DNA of 64,000 nt. It comes from Ministeria vibrans ATCC 50519 (Eukaryota; Opisthokonta; Filasterea). The notes beneath the pieces were generated by a model, which saw only the letters and a program-made list of their open reading frames with translations, did not search any database and was not told where the DNA came from. A program made the translations under genes and the position numbers. The stretch is taken from NCBI GenBank assembly GCA_943704425.1, contig CALSCP010001986.1, positions 15,219 through 79,218 of the forward strand, in the 5' to 3' direction. Shown in pieces: positions 1 through 12,678 of this stretch. Position 1 is the stretch's first letter; every line of letters starts with the position of its first letter.

Positions 1-3000
1 CGTCCACGACTGCTCCACCACGTTCTTGTTGAGCGCCACCACGCGCAACTGGTTCTTGTGCTTGTTCTGCCAGTCTCCCTTCTCCGCCGTGTGCGTGTTC
101 ACCGTGAACGTGTTCATAGCATCCGCCGCGAGATCCTCGGCAAAATCCACGGGCGGACACGGCTCGAGAAACTCAACGGGAATGTCAATGGTGGCGCCAA
201 TGACATCACGTCCGCTCGGCATGCCGGCGGGGTACTCGCAGTCGGAGACAAAGCGCAGCTTAAGCGGATCATACTTGTAGTGGCCCGGCGCACGGTGGAC
301 ACTGATGGCCATGCGTACGCTGCCAGGCTCAAAGTCTTTCATGATGCGCGCTCCGCTGAACGTGTCGCCGTCAATCATGATGGCCAGATTGTCGCGGTTG
401 TCGGCGCTCGGCACGCTCAGGCGGTAGTCAGAGCCATCATTGGTTGGCGAGTCGTTCACAAGGATCACCTCGTATATCGCCGGCTGGTCTGGCATGACGG
501 GCCCCGGTGGCCACGACGCCAAGATAAGACGCACCTGCTCGCGTGGAACCGTGTTGGGCTCGTGCACACACATGGAGCGACCGCTGAGCGTGTAAAAGAC
601 TGGCGTGCCAAAGAGCGGATCGTAGAAGATGAGCACGTCAAACTGATCGTCAATGTCGGGATCGCCCAACGAGAAGGACACGGCATTGCTGTGCACCACG
701 CCGCCCGTCGAGGACGAGCCATGCTCCACCATGAGACCAGTGGGAATCTCCAAGCCAATGGCAAGGCCAACACCGAGGGAGAACTCAAAGCCCAGCTTGA
801 GCGCCGGGAGAGAAATTTCGTGGGTGTACGCGGAGCTCTTGGTGTGTTGCTCTGAATTTTCACCGCTCGCCGTGTACGTGATGGAGGAGCCACCGCCCGA
901 AAAGGACACACCATTGTACTCGTTCAGAGGCGTCGCCTTGAACTCGGGCAAAGCATTGCGCTTCTCGCGTGCGTCGCGACGTCGCCATTTGATTGGCGTG
1001 TCCTCGGTCCATTCTTGTGGTTCGTCGCCCGCATGAGCATTCCACTCGTCGGGAGTGAGTCCGTTGCGCTCCGACGACAAGTCTGTCTCCGAGTCGCCAT
1101 CAAACTCCTTAACGCCCGACTGAAGCTTGAGTGAGTTGATGGGTGGCAGACCTGTGTTGGACGAGCCGTACAGCTTCGAGTTTCGCTGCTTGAACACCTT
1201 GAACACCTCAATGTACTGACGCGTCACATAGTTGAAGTTCTTCAGGGCTGGCACACCAGTTGGAAGGACACCTCGACTCGATGTTGCCGAGAAGACGGCA
1301 TCGAGCGCAATGGCGTCGGGCTCGGTCGATTCGCTCAGCGAGTCGGGCGCCACCTTGAAACGCTCCACAAAATCGGGCCAGTCAGAACCCTTGACGCCCG
1401 CAATGTGATGCACGGCGGCATTGTACGCGAGCAGATTGGACCAGCCATTGACAGAATTGGCAAGTTTGACCATGGTGGCCAGCTTGCCTCCTTCGCGCAC
1501 CTCGTAGGCGAGCTGCCTAAGCACATCGGGCAGCATGCGGTAACGAATGTCCTCGTCACTCTTCCACGCAAGCACCTTGTCACCCTCTTGCGACAGTGCG
1601 ACCTTGGGCGTCGCGACAACCGAACACGAGGCAGCGTCATACTTGATGATGAGCGAACGCGACAGTTTCACCGAAAGTGACGGGACAAGGAACATGTCGG
1701 AGGGACGGCCAGCGGAAGCCGGGTCGTCGCTGGTCGAGACGGAATACTCAAACGAGAACATGCGTTCCTTCTCCCAGTTGGCCGAAGGAATGCCCTGCGC
1801 CGTACTAAAGGTGTAGCCCAGGCTACCGTCACCCGTCTCCTCCGCGTCATCATCGTCCGCCGGCTTTGTTCCTTTGCCAGCGTTTACAGCGGCCGCGGCA
1901 GCGCCTCCAAGCGATAGCTCGCGTCGTTGTCGCTCCTCGTACTCCTCGTCCGTCTCCGCTTCGCGACGCCCCAGCCCTAGTTTCATCTTGATCGACGCGC
2001 CATTCTTGCACACCATGGCACCGAGACCAGCACAAAAGTCCACCTTGTTTTTGGAGGTGGTCGCCAAGCTCGCACCCACGCCAATGGAGCCGCCGAGACT
2101 GAGCGACGCACTTGTGGCCCACGCATGCGATTTGCCGCTTGCCACTTCGGTGACGCTGTTGCCGCCGGGAGGGTCGCGCACCACCATGAGTGGGAGGTAC
2201 TCGGGCAACTGGAGCGAGAAGAATGCGCTGAGCAGCACCTCGCCGAGAATAACCACGTCCACCTCGACATGGTTGATGCCAGGCAGCGTGTCCCAGCCGG
2301 GAGTGTTCAGGGTCGCATAGAAGGGACGTGTGTAGGGCTTCTCCGATGACATGACAGCCTCGTTGCGCTCGGGCGGGAGGGTATCACCAGTCACCAGAAC
2401 CACCGGTGGCTTCTCGCTGACAGGCAGAGGGTCCTGCACAGATACCGAGAGAACCGCATCGCAGCCGGGCGCATCACCGCACGTGTCAATTGACACAGCA
2501 ACAGGCGTGGCATCCGCCACTTGTTCGGCATTGACAGGAGTGACTTCACCGGTAGCCATATTGGCACTGGCAGCCGTGATCGCCGTGGTCGTTGCAAGCT
2601 TGTTCACAATCTTGAGCGTGCCCGGCACAAAGTGGCACACGTTGGTCGGGTCCGACTCGTCGCCAAAGACCTCGCGCGCCGACACAGCCACTTTGGTCTG
2701 CTCGGGCGCCTCGCTGTTGTCAACGTTGCCAAGAATGGTAGGGAAGGTGCGCTCGACGGCAGCGCACGCGTCCTTGTTCGACTGTGACGCACGCGCCGTG
2801 TCCAGTACCACGACAGACACATGCGGACGGGGGTGGTACTCAAAGCGAATGGCGCGCTCGCGTGACTCAATCTCGGCCGTGCTCAGTGCGTTGGTTGCCT
2901 CGTTGCTGTCGCTTTGCGGCACCGTTTCGATGGCGGCCGTAGGGAACTCGTCATTGTCGCAGTACAGCTGCACGCGAGTTTTCTCCTGAGGCACGTGGCC

Positions 3001-6000
3001 TTGCGCCAGTCCCGAACCCACCTGCGTCTCCTCCTGACGCTCGTCAAACTGACGCAAGTCAACATCGGCACGGATGCGCTGCTGAATGCGAGCAAAGTAG
3101 GGGGCGACCTCGGGTCGCTCGTACACCTTGTTCAACTTGATGTCAAAGAGCGCCGCGGGCACCGTGTGCACCTTGGTCACTTCGGTTTGCACCAACGCAA
3201 ACGACGCGTCGGGTACGTCACAAGTAACCTTGGGCACGAAGATAATCTCGGCCGTGCCCAAGTCAATGTTGCACTGGCGCACTCCGCCGGCCACAGTAAT
3301 CTCAATCGTCTCCGACGTCTTGTCATCAAAGTCGACGCTGGTCAGGCCCGTCTCGGGCACGATCATGTAGGGTTGCTTTTGCGACGGCGTGTTCGTACAC
3401 GCAGGGTAGTTGGCCATGGTGACCGACGTCGACGGCGACACCGCGGCTGCGTCGAGCTCGAGCACGTGCATGCCAAACGTGGCGACAAACTCAACGGTGA
3501 GCCCAATGGGCACGTGCAAGGTGTACGCTCCCGTGGACGAGGTCGTCTCGCACACCACCTTGTTGCCCGTGTACCAATCGTAGGCACACACCTCAGCCTT
3601 GGGCACGGCGCACTTGGGCACGCGTGTCGTGACTGGCGTGGGTGGTTCGCGCCAACACTGACGTTGCGTCTTGTCCTTGCCCATCATGTACGTGCGACTG
3701 CACGCCGATGTGTAGCCAGTGTCGTAGCTAATGCCAAAGACGTCGCCCGTAGCGATACTGCGCCACATTGTACACGTGCGCGTCGTTGTCCACGTCCACC
3801 ATTCGCAATCGGAGCGCGCGTCGCACTTTTCGGCGCATGTCTGAAGCGTGACTGAAGTGAGTGACTCGAGCGTGCCCCCTGAATTGCCGTAGGTGTACAC
3901 GGCATTTTCATGAATGTAAGACTTCTCGCACTGCTCACCGGTGCGTCCCGGTGGACACTGGGGCACCAAGGGAGGTGTCATACTTGCGAGCGTCACGCGA
4001 ATACCCGTTGTGGCCAAACCACCAACGCCATCGTCGTACAACAACTTGGTGGGGGCCTTGTTGAACATGTGGCACAAAGACGAGCGATGAGTCCAGGCGG
4101 CACAATCCTTCTGCACGTCACAAAGAAGCGCACACGCATGCGGACTGAGCGCAAGACGCTCTTGAAAGAGCGAGCCAGCTGCAATGGTGGCGCGCGTCGT
4201 CACACGTTCCATCAGCTCGGGCGTCGCTTCCTCGCACCAGCGCTCGCGCACACGATAATCGTCCGTCTTGAGAGCCAATTCTTGTGACAGCAGCCAGCGA
4301 CGACTGCAGCCCGACGCGGCGTTGGCATGAGGAATCAGTTGAATGGCCGTGTTGCCCTCGGTCTTCCATAGATCCGTCTGTTTCACACTGTAATGGCGAC
4401 ACACCGAGGCGACACCACTGCCCACCTCACTCAGAAAGCTCCAGCCCATACAGTCGGTGGCTCGCTCACACGAACTCGAGCAAAATTCGGCGGTAACAAC
4501 CTTGTGACTCAAAATGGTTGCGCCACTCGAGCGCCAGACAAGACCCTCGCGAAGCAAAGACAGCTGACACGCTCGACCGCCAGCACCGTGCTCGCATGGC
4601 GCCTGCTTGCATTTGACGGCCGTGTTGCGCTGACTGCAGGCACTCACAAAGTCTGCAGCAACACAGTCACCACGCTCAACGAGCTCTCGACCACTTGGGT
4701 CGTAGCATCCCTTGCCTTCCGTTACGCTTACAACGCCATTGAGGTAGCCAAGAATACTGGTGACCTTGGGCGGCGATTGGGGCACGGACACCGTCGGATC
4801 CGTGCTCACAATCTCGCCAGAGTGGCTCAGTGCAAAAAACGAGTCACTGAGAGCCACAATAGAGCGTGCTGCAACGCCGAGCGTGTGCTCAATGTGCGGA
4901 TTGAGACCCCACACGTACGTTTTACCATCGGAAGCGACAGCACCAAACGCATTCGGGGTCACCAGCACCTTGTCAATACCCTTGTTGAGGAGCTTTTGCA
5001 GGGTCGCTGAGACCTCACCACCCGAACTGCCGACGCCCCAGGCCACAACAGAGCCGTGCTCACTGAGCGCGGCAAACGCATGGTCTGTGGCATAGATAGA
5101 GGCAATGCCAGCATAGACCTTGGGCTGGATTTCGGCGGGAAGATCACCACCGCTCACAGCCGCACCCCACACGAAGACACGGCCGTCGTCACGCAGAGCA
5201 GCACAGGCACCGCGCGTCGCCACAATGTCCTTGATGTTACTCGATACAAAGCCGAGAACGGAGGAGGGAATGACCCCTCCGGAGGCGGACGGACCCGCCG
5301 CAACGACCTGGCCCGACATGTGTAGCGCACAAAACGCGTCTTTCGTGGCAACCACCTTCTTGTAGCCACTCGAGGGGGAGCCTGGCGGTAGCGTGGCAAA
5401 AGTGACACGTGCAGGACGCGCCAACAAACTCATGTCCTGAAGAGGCGACCAGGGCAACGCCGACATGTAGTCAATTTCGGCGACCTCACGACGTCCAAAT
5501 AATGAGGGAACGTAGGGCCAAAAACTGATACGACCGTCGCCAGTGAGCACCGCCAATGAGTTGTCTGCGGTGGCAACATGGACCGGATCCAAGTTGTTCA
5601 TAGGTAAGCTGGCCTGCATGCGGCCGGTCGTGGGCGACTTGACGTAGACGGTCAACGAGTTTTTGCTGTTAGCTTCGTCCTCGATGACGGCAATGTAATT
5701 CTCCCCCGTGTACACACCCAGCACCTTGAGGCCGTGTTTGGAGCCCATGCGAAGGTTTCCCCACGACTGGAAGCCACCGTCGTCGAGCACGGCCACGGAG
5801 TAGCCATAGCGAGGCGCGTCGTAAAGCGCGACGACGGGACGTCGGAAATGCTTTCGCTCGACAACACCGGAAGGTTTCACCACGAATACCGAGCCATCGC
5901 CGTTGAGCACGGCACAGTGTTGCGCCAGACTAGAAATGGATACGGGCGCAGCAGTCTTGGAGCCCGGCACGTAGCTGGCAAGATGTTGACTGATGGTGGC

Positions 6001-8159
6001 GGGCTTCTGAAAGAGCGGCTCGCCTGAGAGCTGCAAGGCGCATCGCTTGTGCTTCACATTGAAGTTCCATGCCTGGCACTTTTCGGTGTGGTCACAAACC
6101 TCGGCGCAAAGCGCCTCGCTCGTCACCTTGGTTTGCTCGACGGAAGCCTCGACCGCAACGGCACCTATATGACGCAGCTTGTCGCGGGCCTCGTGCGAGC
6201 ACACCTTCTCGCCAAAGCGCTGCAAGCCGTAAGGGCTGCAGCCTGATGTAACACCCTCGCGGTACCAGAAAGGCTCCGCGGAGGACTTGGCGGAGGCTGT
6301 ACTAATAAGGTAGCAACCGGTGGAACGGAACGACCACATGACCGCCCCTTTGGTGCTGAGGAGTGCGCACTCCATCCAGTCCTTCACCTGGATAGGACTT
6401 CCACCGTCCTTTGGCACGTAAAATGCCGGCTCGGCATCACGATGGAATACCTTGACGTTGCACTGGACGCCCGCATACCCAGGAGGACATTGTTCGCAGT
6501 CGCGTTGATCGCTCACCCAAGCTGTGGCGGAGCAGCTCGAGACAGCGTCAGCCACGTGCGATTGGCGCTTTGCCCAAGTGGTCACCTTTGTGAAGAGCGC
6601 ACACGGGTACATTTTGGCGTAGCATGAGGGACAGTAAGACCAGGCGGTACATTCGGCACCGGCCTTTGTACAAAGCGACGCACAGGCGTCGGCTGAAGCA
6701 GCGGGTGCGCGCAAGTCGGCGAGTGTTGGTGAAGTGGGAACGAGTGCTGTGGAGAGCATACGACGGGTCGAGGTACACGAAGGCAAGCCCATCAGGCCGG
6801 GGGGGCAGGCAGCCTGTTCGCGGCACACGGACGCGTGCTCGGGCTTTTGCGCAAACGTGAAAGAGCACCCACTGAAGGCGCCCTTGGCGTAGCGAATGCC
6901 GCCAGGATTGGTCCAGACCGAGTCAATTTGAAGGTCGCAGGTGCTTGGCGGCGAAAAGCTCCAGGCGGTACAGTCTGATTTGTCCTTGCACAAGATTCTA
7001 CACGCCTTCGCGGAGGTAGCGGTCGTTTTTGTGCTCGGGCTGCCCGAGTAGACGGTGTTCTCATGCATGATGACTGTTGTGCAGTCGATACCGGTCCAAC
7101 CGGGCACACATCCCTTTTGCTTGCACACACCCAACTTGTTGGTGGCCGAACACGCCGACGAAGAACCAAGCTCAAACACGGGAGTGAGCTTATCGCTCAC
7201 CTGAAGACGACAGCGGTAGGGCGAGAGCGTTGCCTTGGCAAGGAAGGTCCAGCCAAAACAGGCCGCAATGGTACCGCACTCCTTCGCGCATGCGTCGAGA
7301 GTGGTAGCGTCGCTTGAGACAAACTCGGCGCCCACATAGGCAGTGTCCGCGTGAAAAAGAGGAACGGGTGCGGCGCGTCGTTGCGTGCTGAGAGCACGGC
7401 GATGGTCCAGAGCGGAACGCATCAAGTCTGACATGACGGGCGTCGTTGACGAAGAAGAGGCGGAGTAGATTTCGTCGATGCTGTGCTGCAACGACGAAGC
7501 CGGATCGGGCAGGGCGAAAATGGAGTGAGACGAGGTTTCGCCGTGCGACGAAGATGCCACGGGCACCGGCTCGTCGTCAACACTACGACGGCCCGTCGTC
7601 GGTCCCACGCCGTAAACTGCCATGGGAATCTTGACGCTGCCCTGCACAGGAGCGGTGGTTGCATCAAGAAATTCCAAGCGATGCTCAAAGTTGAGATGCT
7701 CCGCTTCAATCTTCAAAGTGCATTACAATATTTTTTTAGACTTTTTTGTTTTCCTTGTTTTGTTTTTCTTCTTACCAGTCTAGAGTTACACACGGAGCCG
7801 TCCTTGCACTTAAAAATGTGATCAATTCCTTGGGTGTTCTTCAACGCGGTGACAGTAACAATGTAATTTTCGTTGGTGAGACAGGGCAGATTGATGTGAA
7901 AAAAGGTTTGGCCGAGTTTGTCCGTTGCCAAAGCGGCCGTGCCCGAAGGGATGCCCGAGGTGCCACAAGTGACGTCCTCAATCTTCCATGCAATGCTAAC
8001 ACCTTCGACAGGATGTTCACCCTTGAGGGTGATGACATCAATAAAAATCTTCGAATCGAAGTGAATAGTCCACGGCGAGCAGCTGAGAAGGAGGAAAAAC
8101 AAACAAAAAATGAGTGAGTGAGCGAGTGAGTGAGGTGTATGGTGTGTGTGCGTCTTTGT

Positions 8160-8219
<60 letters not shown>

Positions 8220-9514
8220 CACTCGTAAAATCATTCACACATGTGTCCTTACACTTCTTTTGACTGATAGTTAGACGACGTTCCCGTCACACAATAATGG
8301 TACTCACGGCCGAGAACAAGCTCACTAGCAACGAGGTTGTCGTGGACATCACTCGGGGTCATGACGTCGCTGCATACTGACTGAGGCACTTCGATAGGCT
8401 TGGCAAAGCGTTGACTCTGGCCGGCGAGGGTGGCACGACGCACAAACTCGTAGGAGACGGCACACTTGGAGTTGACGAGCCATTTGAAGTAGATGAAGCC
8501 ACCCTTTTGACGAGGCTGGAACGAGTGAGCGCCATCGTCAATCTCGTCGGGAGTGAGTGAGATACGGTAGCGCGGATTGCGACGGTTGCACAGACGATCT
8601 TCGGTGGAACATCCGCAAGGTATAGTCACAAACAGCTAAAAAATTATTATTATTAAATTAATAAAATTAATCATTGCTGAGATGCATACGTTGACGGCAT
8701 TTTGGTAGTTGACATGGAACTGTTCACCAGGATAGAGAACGCCACCAATGATGTCAAGGTTGGCAGAGGTAGTGCCGCCAAGAATCAGCGTGTTGGTCTG
8801 TGTGGTGGAAGTGCCCTCCTAACAACACAACACGGTTTTTACAGGGGGATTCAGTCCAAGAAGTAGGTATTACCTGGTGGCGACCAATCTTTTCGGGAGT
8901 CACTTTCCATGTGCCGGGATTGGTGGTGATGACACTTGCGATGATGGAGCCACCGGACGGGTCGCACTTAAAAACGACATCAGCCACGTAGCACCCAACG
9001 GACGAGACCTGCGAAGAAAGACGAGGTCAGGGGAAAAAGAACGTTTGACTGCATCAATAATAATTAATAGAGTGTACAGTGCCATCTCTGCAGACACAAG
9101 CAGTTCTGGCGTTGTTGGCCCGCCGAGCGAGCGTCGGGTGACATCCAAGACAGTCCTAAGAGAAGGGAACACAGTTTGATTGCGTGAGGCATGCGACGGG
9201 CAAGAAAAAAGCGAGCTTACAGTGCCTCCTCTGCTAGGCTGGTACTTGAACGCAGGACATATGGGGCAGCTATGCATAGCGTAGTTGCTGGCATACTTGC
9301 CCTTGGCACACCTTTTACATTTGGTCTGCTGGAGCATGTCCTGATAATAGCCGGGTGTGCATCGTTGTTGGGCCTGCACGGGTATAATCAATCACGGATG
9401 AGACACACACTCACCACAAAGAACTCCATCACAATGACACCCACCACCACCACACACCAGAAAGTCACACACACACCCACCGCCACCACACACACAAACA
9501 CACACACACACACG

Positions 9515-9562
<48 letters not shown>

Positions 9563-11830
9563 ACACACACACACACACACAATACACACGCACACACACG
9601 ATTTCACATGATACAAAACATACCACGGCACCGGCGCAGTAGTGCCCAAGAGAACAGCGTGTAGCGTCGTTGTCGCATTGATTGCTACTGTAGCCTGTTG
9701 CGTAGCCGGGCGAGCAGTCGCTGCATGTCGTACTGCCGCGCGCCGACTGATACTTGCCAGGAGTACAGTTAATACATGTTGACTATCATAGAGAGAAAGG
9801 GGAGAGAAAGAAAAAAACGGACAATGAGAGAATTAGAAGAAGAGTTGAGAAGCTAGTGCAATATTGTACTTGGCGGCGCTCGTTTTGGTATTTCCCTGGC
9901 ACACACAGCTCTGAGGCCTATATGCAACAGACGGAGAGTGAAAAAGAAAGAGAACGACGCAACAGAGATGAGATGAATTACACAACAAAAAAAATAAACA
10001 AAAACACAAACGACGTACCACTGCACCGGGACACATTGAGCCGGCGGGACACTCGTTTTGGCGCTGGTCACAGCGGGTGGCGCGCTGATCTGAGAAGAAG
10101 CCGGACGGGCAGTTGTGGCAGCTACCGGATTCTGCGCTCCCCTGATACTTTCCGGCCGGACAGTCGATACAGGCGGATCGACCCGCAGGCGCATACTTGC
10201 CAGCGACACAGTTAGTGCACACCGTCGCCGCAGTCGACGAAAAACGACCAGTTTCACATGATCTGCAGTGAAATTGCATCTCAGTTGCCGCATATCTTCC
10301 TCCAGGGCAATCTAACAGAAAACAGGGTGTTTAGAAGCGTGCTGACAAAAGAGACAGGAGAGAAATTAATCAAAGTGATAGAGAGAAAGAGAGGAGGGGG
10401 AAAGAAGCAAAGTGATAGAAAGAAAGTGATAGGGACAAAGCGAGAGAAGTGACATTGAATGAAGTGATAGAGAGACGAGGGTAACAAATTGATAAACGAG
10501 CAATCACATTAGGCGGATCATTGACATTTCCTTCGCATACCGAAGCAATAGTGACGGGTCTTGTAGGGCTGGTGCTTTCCCGGCTCACATATGTGCCTTC
10601 CCTTGTTAACGCAAAAGTGTCCTGCATTACACGGATCACAATATGTGTTTTTCCTACGAGAGCCAGAGTGAAAAAGGGGAATGGTCCGTTTTGCAGCAAT
10701 ATTCTTCTTACGACCAACAAACCGAGTTAGCGCATTTTTTGACTTCAAAATAACCATTGCCACAGCGGCGGTGACGAACGAGAGTCGCTTCACGTCTTTC
10801 GCTTCCCTGATCGTTCAACGACGTCTCGCAGAGCTCTCCAAGAAAGCCGGGTGTGCAGAGACATTGGACGGAGTGGGCTGTTCTGTAGTGCTGTTTGGTT
10901 GATGTGACGCAGGTGCCGCCGTTCTTGCACAAATTAGGCGCACACTTGTGTGTCTCAGGAGCGGATCGACAGTCGAGACGAACTTTTACATCTCCAATGC
11001 TCCACGCTAAAGACAATAAAAATAATCATGAAGAAGTGGAATGAAATTTGAAGTGGCGTACTTGGAAGTTCGCTGATACTCAGTGTTTCCCAACGCAAAC
11101 GAAGCAGCAGCGGTGTGTCACTCGAAGGAATCGGATACCACTCGAGGTGATCAGTAAAGCCATCGCTGGGCGCGACCGAAGTCCAGTAGGAGGCGACGGG
11201 AGTCTTGCTCTCACGGCTGGAAAGGTACTCAGCCAGTAGAATGCCACCTGAGCCCTTTGTGGAGAAGGTGAGGCGGGCGGAGCGGTGTCCGTCGCTCGAG
11301 ACCGTCTCAAACGGAGCCATAATGACAACGGCTGCGTGGTCTGGGTCGGGGCGCAGAACGGGTTCGCTGAAAAGCTCGTCGGACAGAAGCTAAAGAAAAA
11401 GATAACAAAGGTTCCGAATTTGCGGCAGAAAAGAAAGAGTGAGAGGGAGAGGGCGAGAAAGGGGTGAAGTGAACAAAAGGTGGCTTCGGTACGGACACTT
11501 GAGAGGGGTGTTTTCGCCGTTGGGGTTTAGAATTTCATGAGATAAAAAAATTATTGAGAAAATAAAAACGGATGAGACAAAAAAAAACGTAAAAACAGAG
11601 GTTGTAAGAGAAGCAGGGGGTTCCCGCTGGGAGGTGAGGAGTTGTACCTGAACAGTGTTGTTGTGGAGGCGAGCGCCATTGAGAAAGGTGGTCGCCCAGC
11701 GCGACGGAGGACCGTTGGCACTGAAGTGTTCGTGGACCATGTCAACACTGGCACAGGGAACGCTGTGCGCCGTCGCGAACGAGACGAACACTACCAGCGC
11801 AACAACCGCGTGGAGCGAGTGTGCAGCCAT
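1..11830 (-). CDS. Giant secreted multidomain (EGF/GCC2-GCC3/PAN/RCC1-like) protein, 3' end off window
   Basis: The ATG at 11830 opens a signal peptide (hydrophobic core AVVALVVFVSFATA). Fourteen exons join in phase: 11830-11648, 11389-11062, 11006-10712, 10653-10541, 10311-10019, 9917-9870, 9782-9624, 9373-9221, 9155-9078, 9008-8874, 8818-8690, 8635-8253, 8082-7776, and one 7.7 kb exon from 7710 through the left edge. That gives at least about 3,400 residues with no stop. In order I see an EGF-like motif (CKNGGTC...CLCTPGFLGELC), ephrin-receptor-type GCC2/GCC3 cysteine repeats (C..CPAGKY pattern), a beta-rich stretch, PAN/apple-like modules (CxxxCxxxxxCxxWxF) alternating with short CPPGxxGxxC motifs, an RCC1-like propeller (about 5950-4780, repeats such as DDGRVFVWG), three more PAN-like modules, then a large region holding VVRDPPGG and a glycine-rich stretch (about 2200-2000). 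No membrane segment is visible in the part present. A surface or matrix adhesion role is inference. Orthology is unknown. Confidence 0.8.
8161..8218. repeat. (TG)n microsatellite in intron
   Basis: About 29 TG units lie in the intron between the exons ending at 8253 and starting at 8082 of the giant minus-strand gene. No coding function. Confidence 0.95.
9468..9598. repeat. (CA)n-rich microsatellite in intron
   Basis: Imperfect CA array, broken by ACGC and AATA units, within the intron 9374-9623 of the giant minus-strand gene. Confidence 0.9.
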
Positions 11831-12593
11831 CGACAAAAGAAAATGAGTTCGATTGTGCGGTGTTTGAGTCGATTCGTTCTTTTTTTGTCAGTAAAAAAAA
11901 AAAAAAAAAAAAAAAGAAGAGAAAAAAAAAGAAAAAAGAAGAAGGTAAATTGTTGATGGACAATCGTTCAGTTTGCTCTCTCTCGCCCGACGATTCGTCG
12001 CTTTCTTCTTAGATCCAGTTACCTGAACCTTTTATAGTCCAATCTGCGCCGAACACCAGGGCAACCGCGCACCGGGTCAGTGCGAATTCAGCTGTGCTTG
12101 CAAAACACAAAGTGCAAACACACGGTCAAAAATCAATCTTTTTTTGGGACGTCATACCAAAAAAGCCCACGCTCATCCCACGCCCCAAATAAGCCATTAA
12201 TCACGATTCAAATCATTTTGGTGAAGACTCCTACGTCCATCTAGCACTTGTGTGGTCATCCATTCGTCGCTGGTGTTGATACCTGGCCGATACGACTTGT
12301 TGTCCACCCACTATTAATGGTACTATATTTTTCTTGGCGTGTTGTGCCCACTCTGCACCCTCTATGACTGTATCGCTCCGTCTTTTGTCGTGCTGTTGAC
12401 CTATCACTGCTTTTCTCTGTTCTCCTTCCAACCGCATCGTCGAGAATGTTCTCTTTCTACCTTTTTTTTGGTGTTGTTGATATTCTTGGGACTGAGAAAA
12501 AAAAAAAAAAGAAAGAACCCAACTCTCCTCTGCTTTACGGCCTACTCTCTGTGCGCCTCTGTGCACCCCAACACGCAATGTCTGTTTGTGACG
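11831..12593. other. Divergent intergenic region
   Basis: This is the 5' interval shared by the giant minus-strand gene (start 11830) and the WSC gene (start about 12594). It contains an A tract at about 11892-11915 and A/T-rich sequence. I see no gene here. The promoters of both genes presumably lie in it, but I recognise no specific element. Confidence 0.6.
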
Positions 12594-12646
12594 ATGTCTA
12601 TGGCCCGCTCTCCTCTGGTGTTTGTGTGACTCGAACGTAAACGACC

Positions 12647-12678
<32 letters not shown>

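Noticed and set aside
2914-3855. 313-codon plus-strand frame
   Set aside because: It lies opposite the giant exon of the minus-strand surface protein and has a His/Arg/Leu-rich shadow composition.
8038-8238. Open frames encoding His/Thr or Cys/Val repeats over the TG array
   Set aside because: They are translations of a dinucleotide microsatellite inside an intron and have no protein-like sequence.
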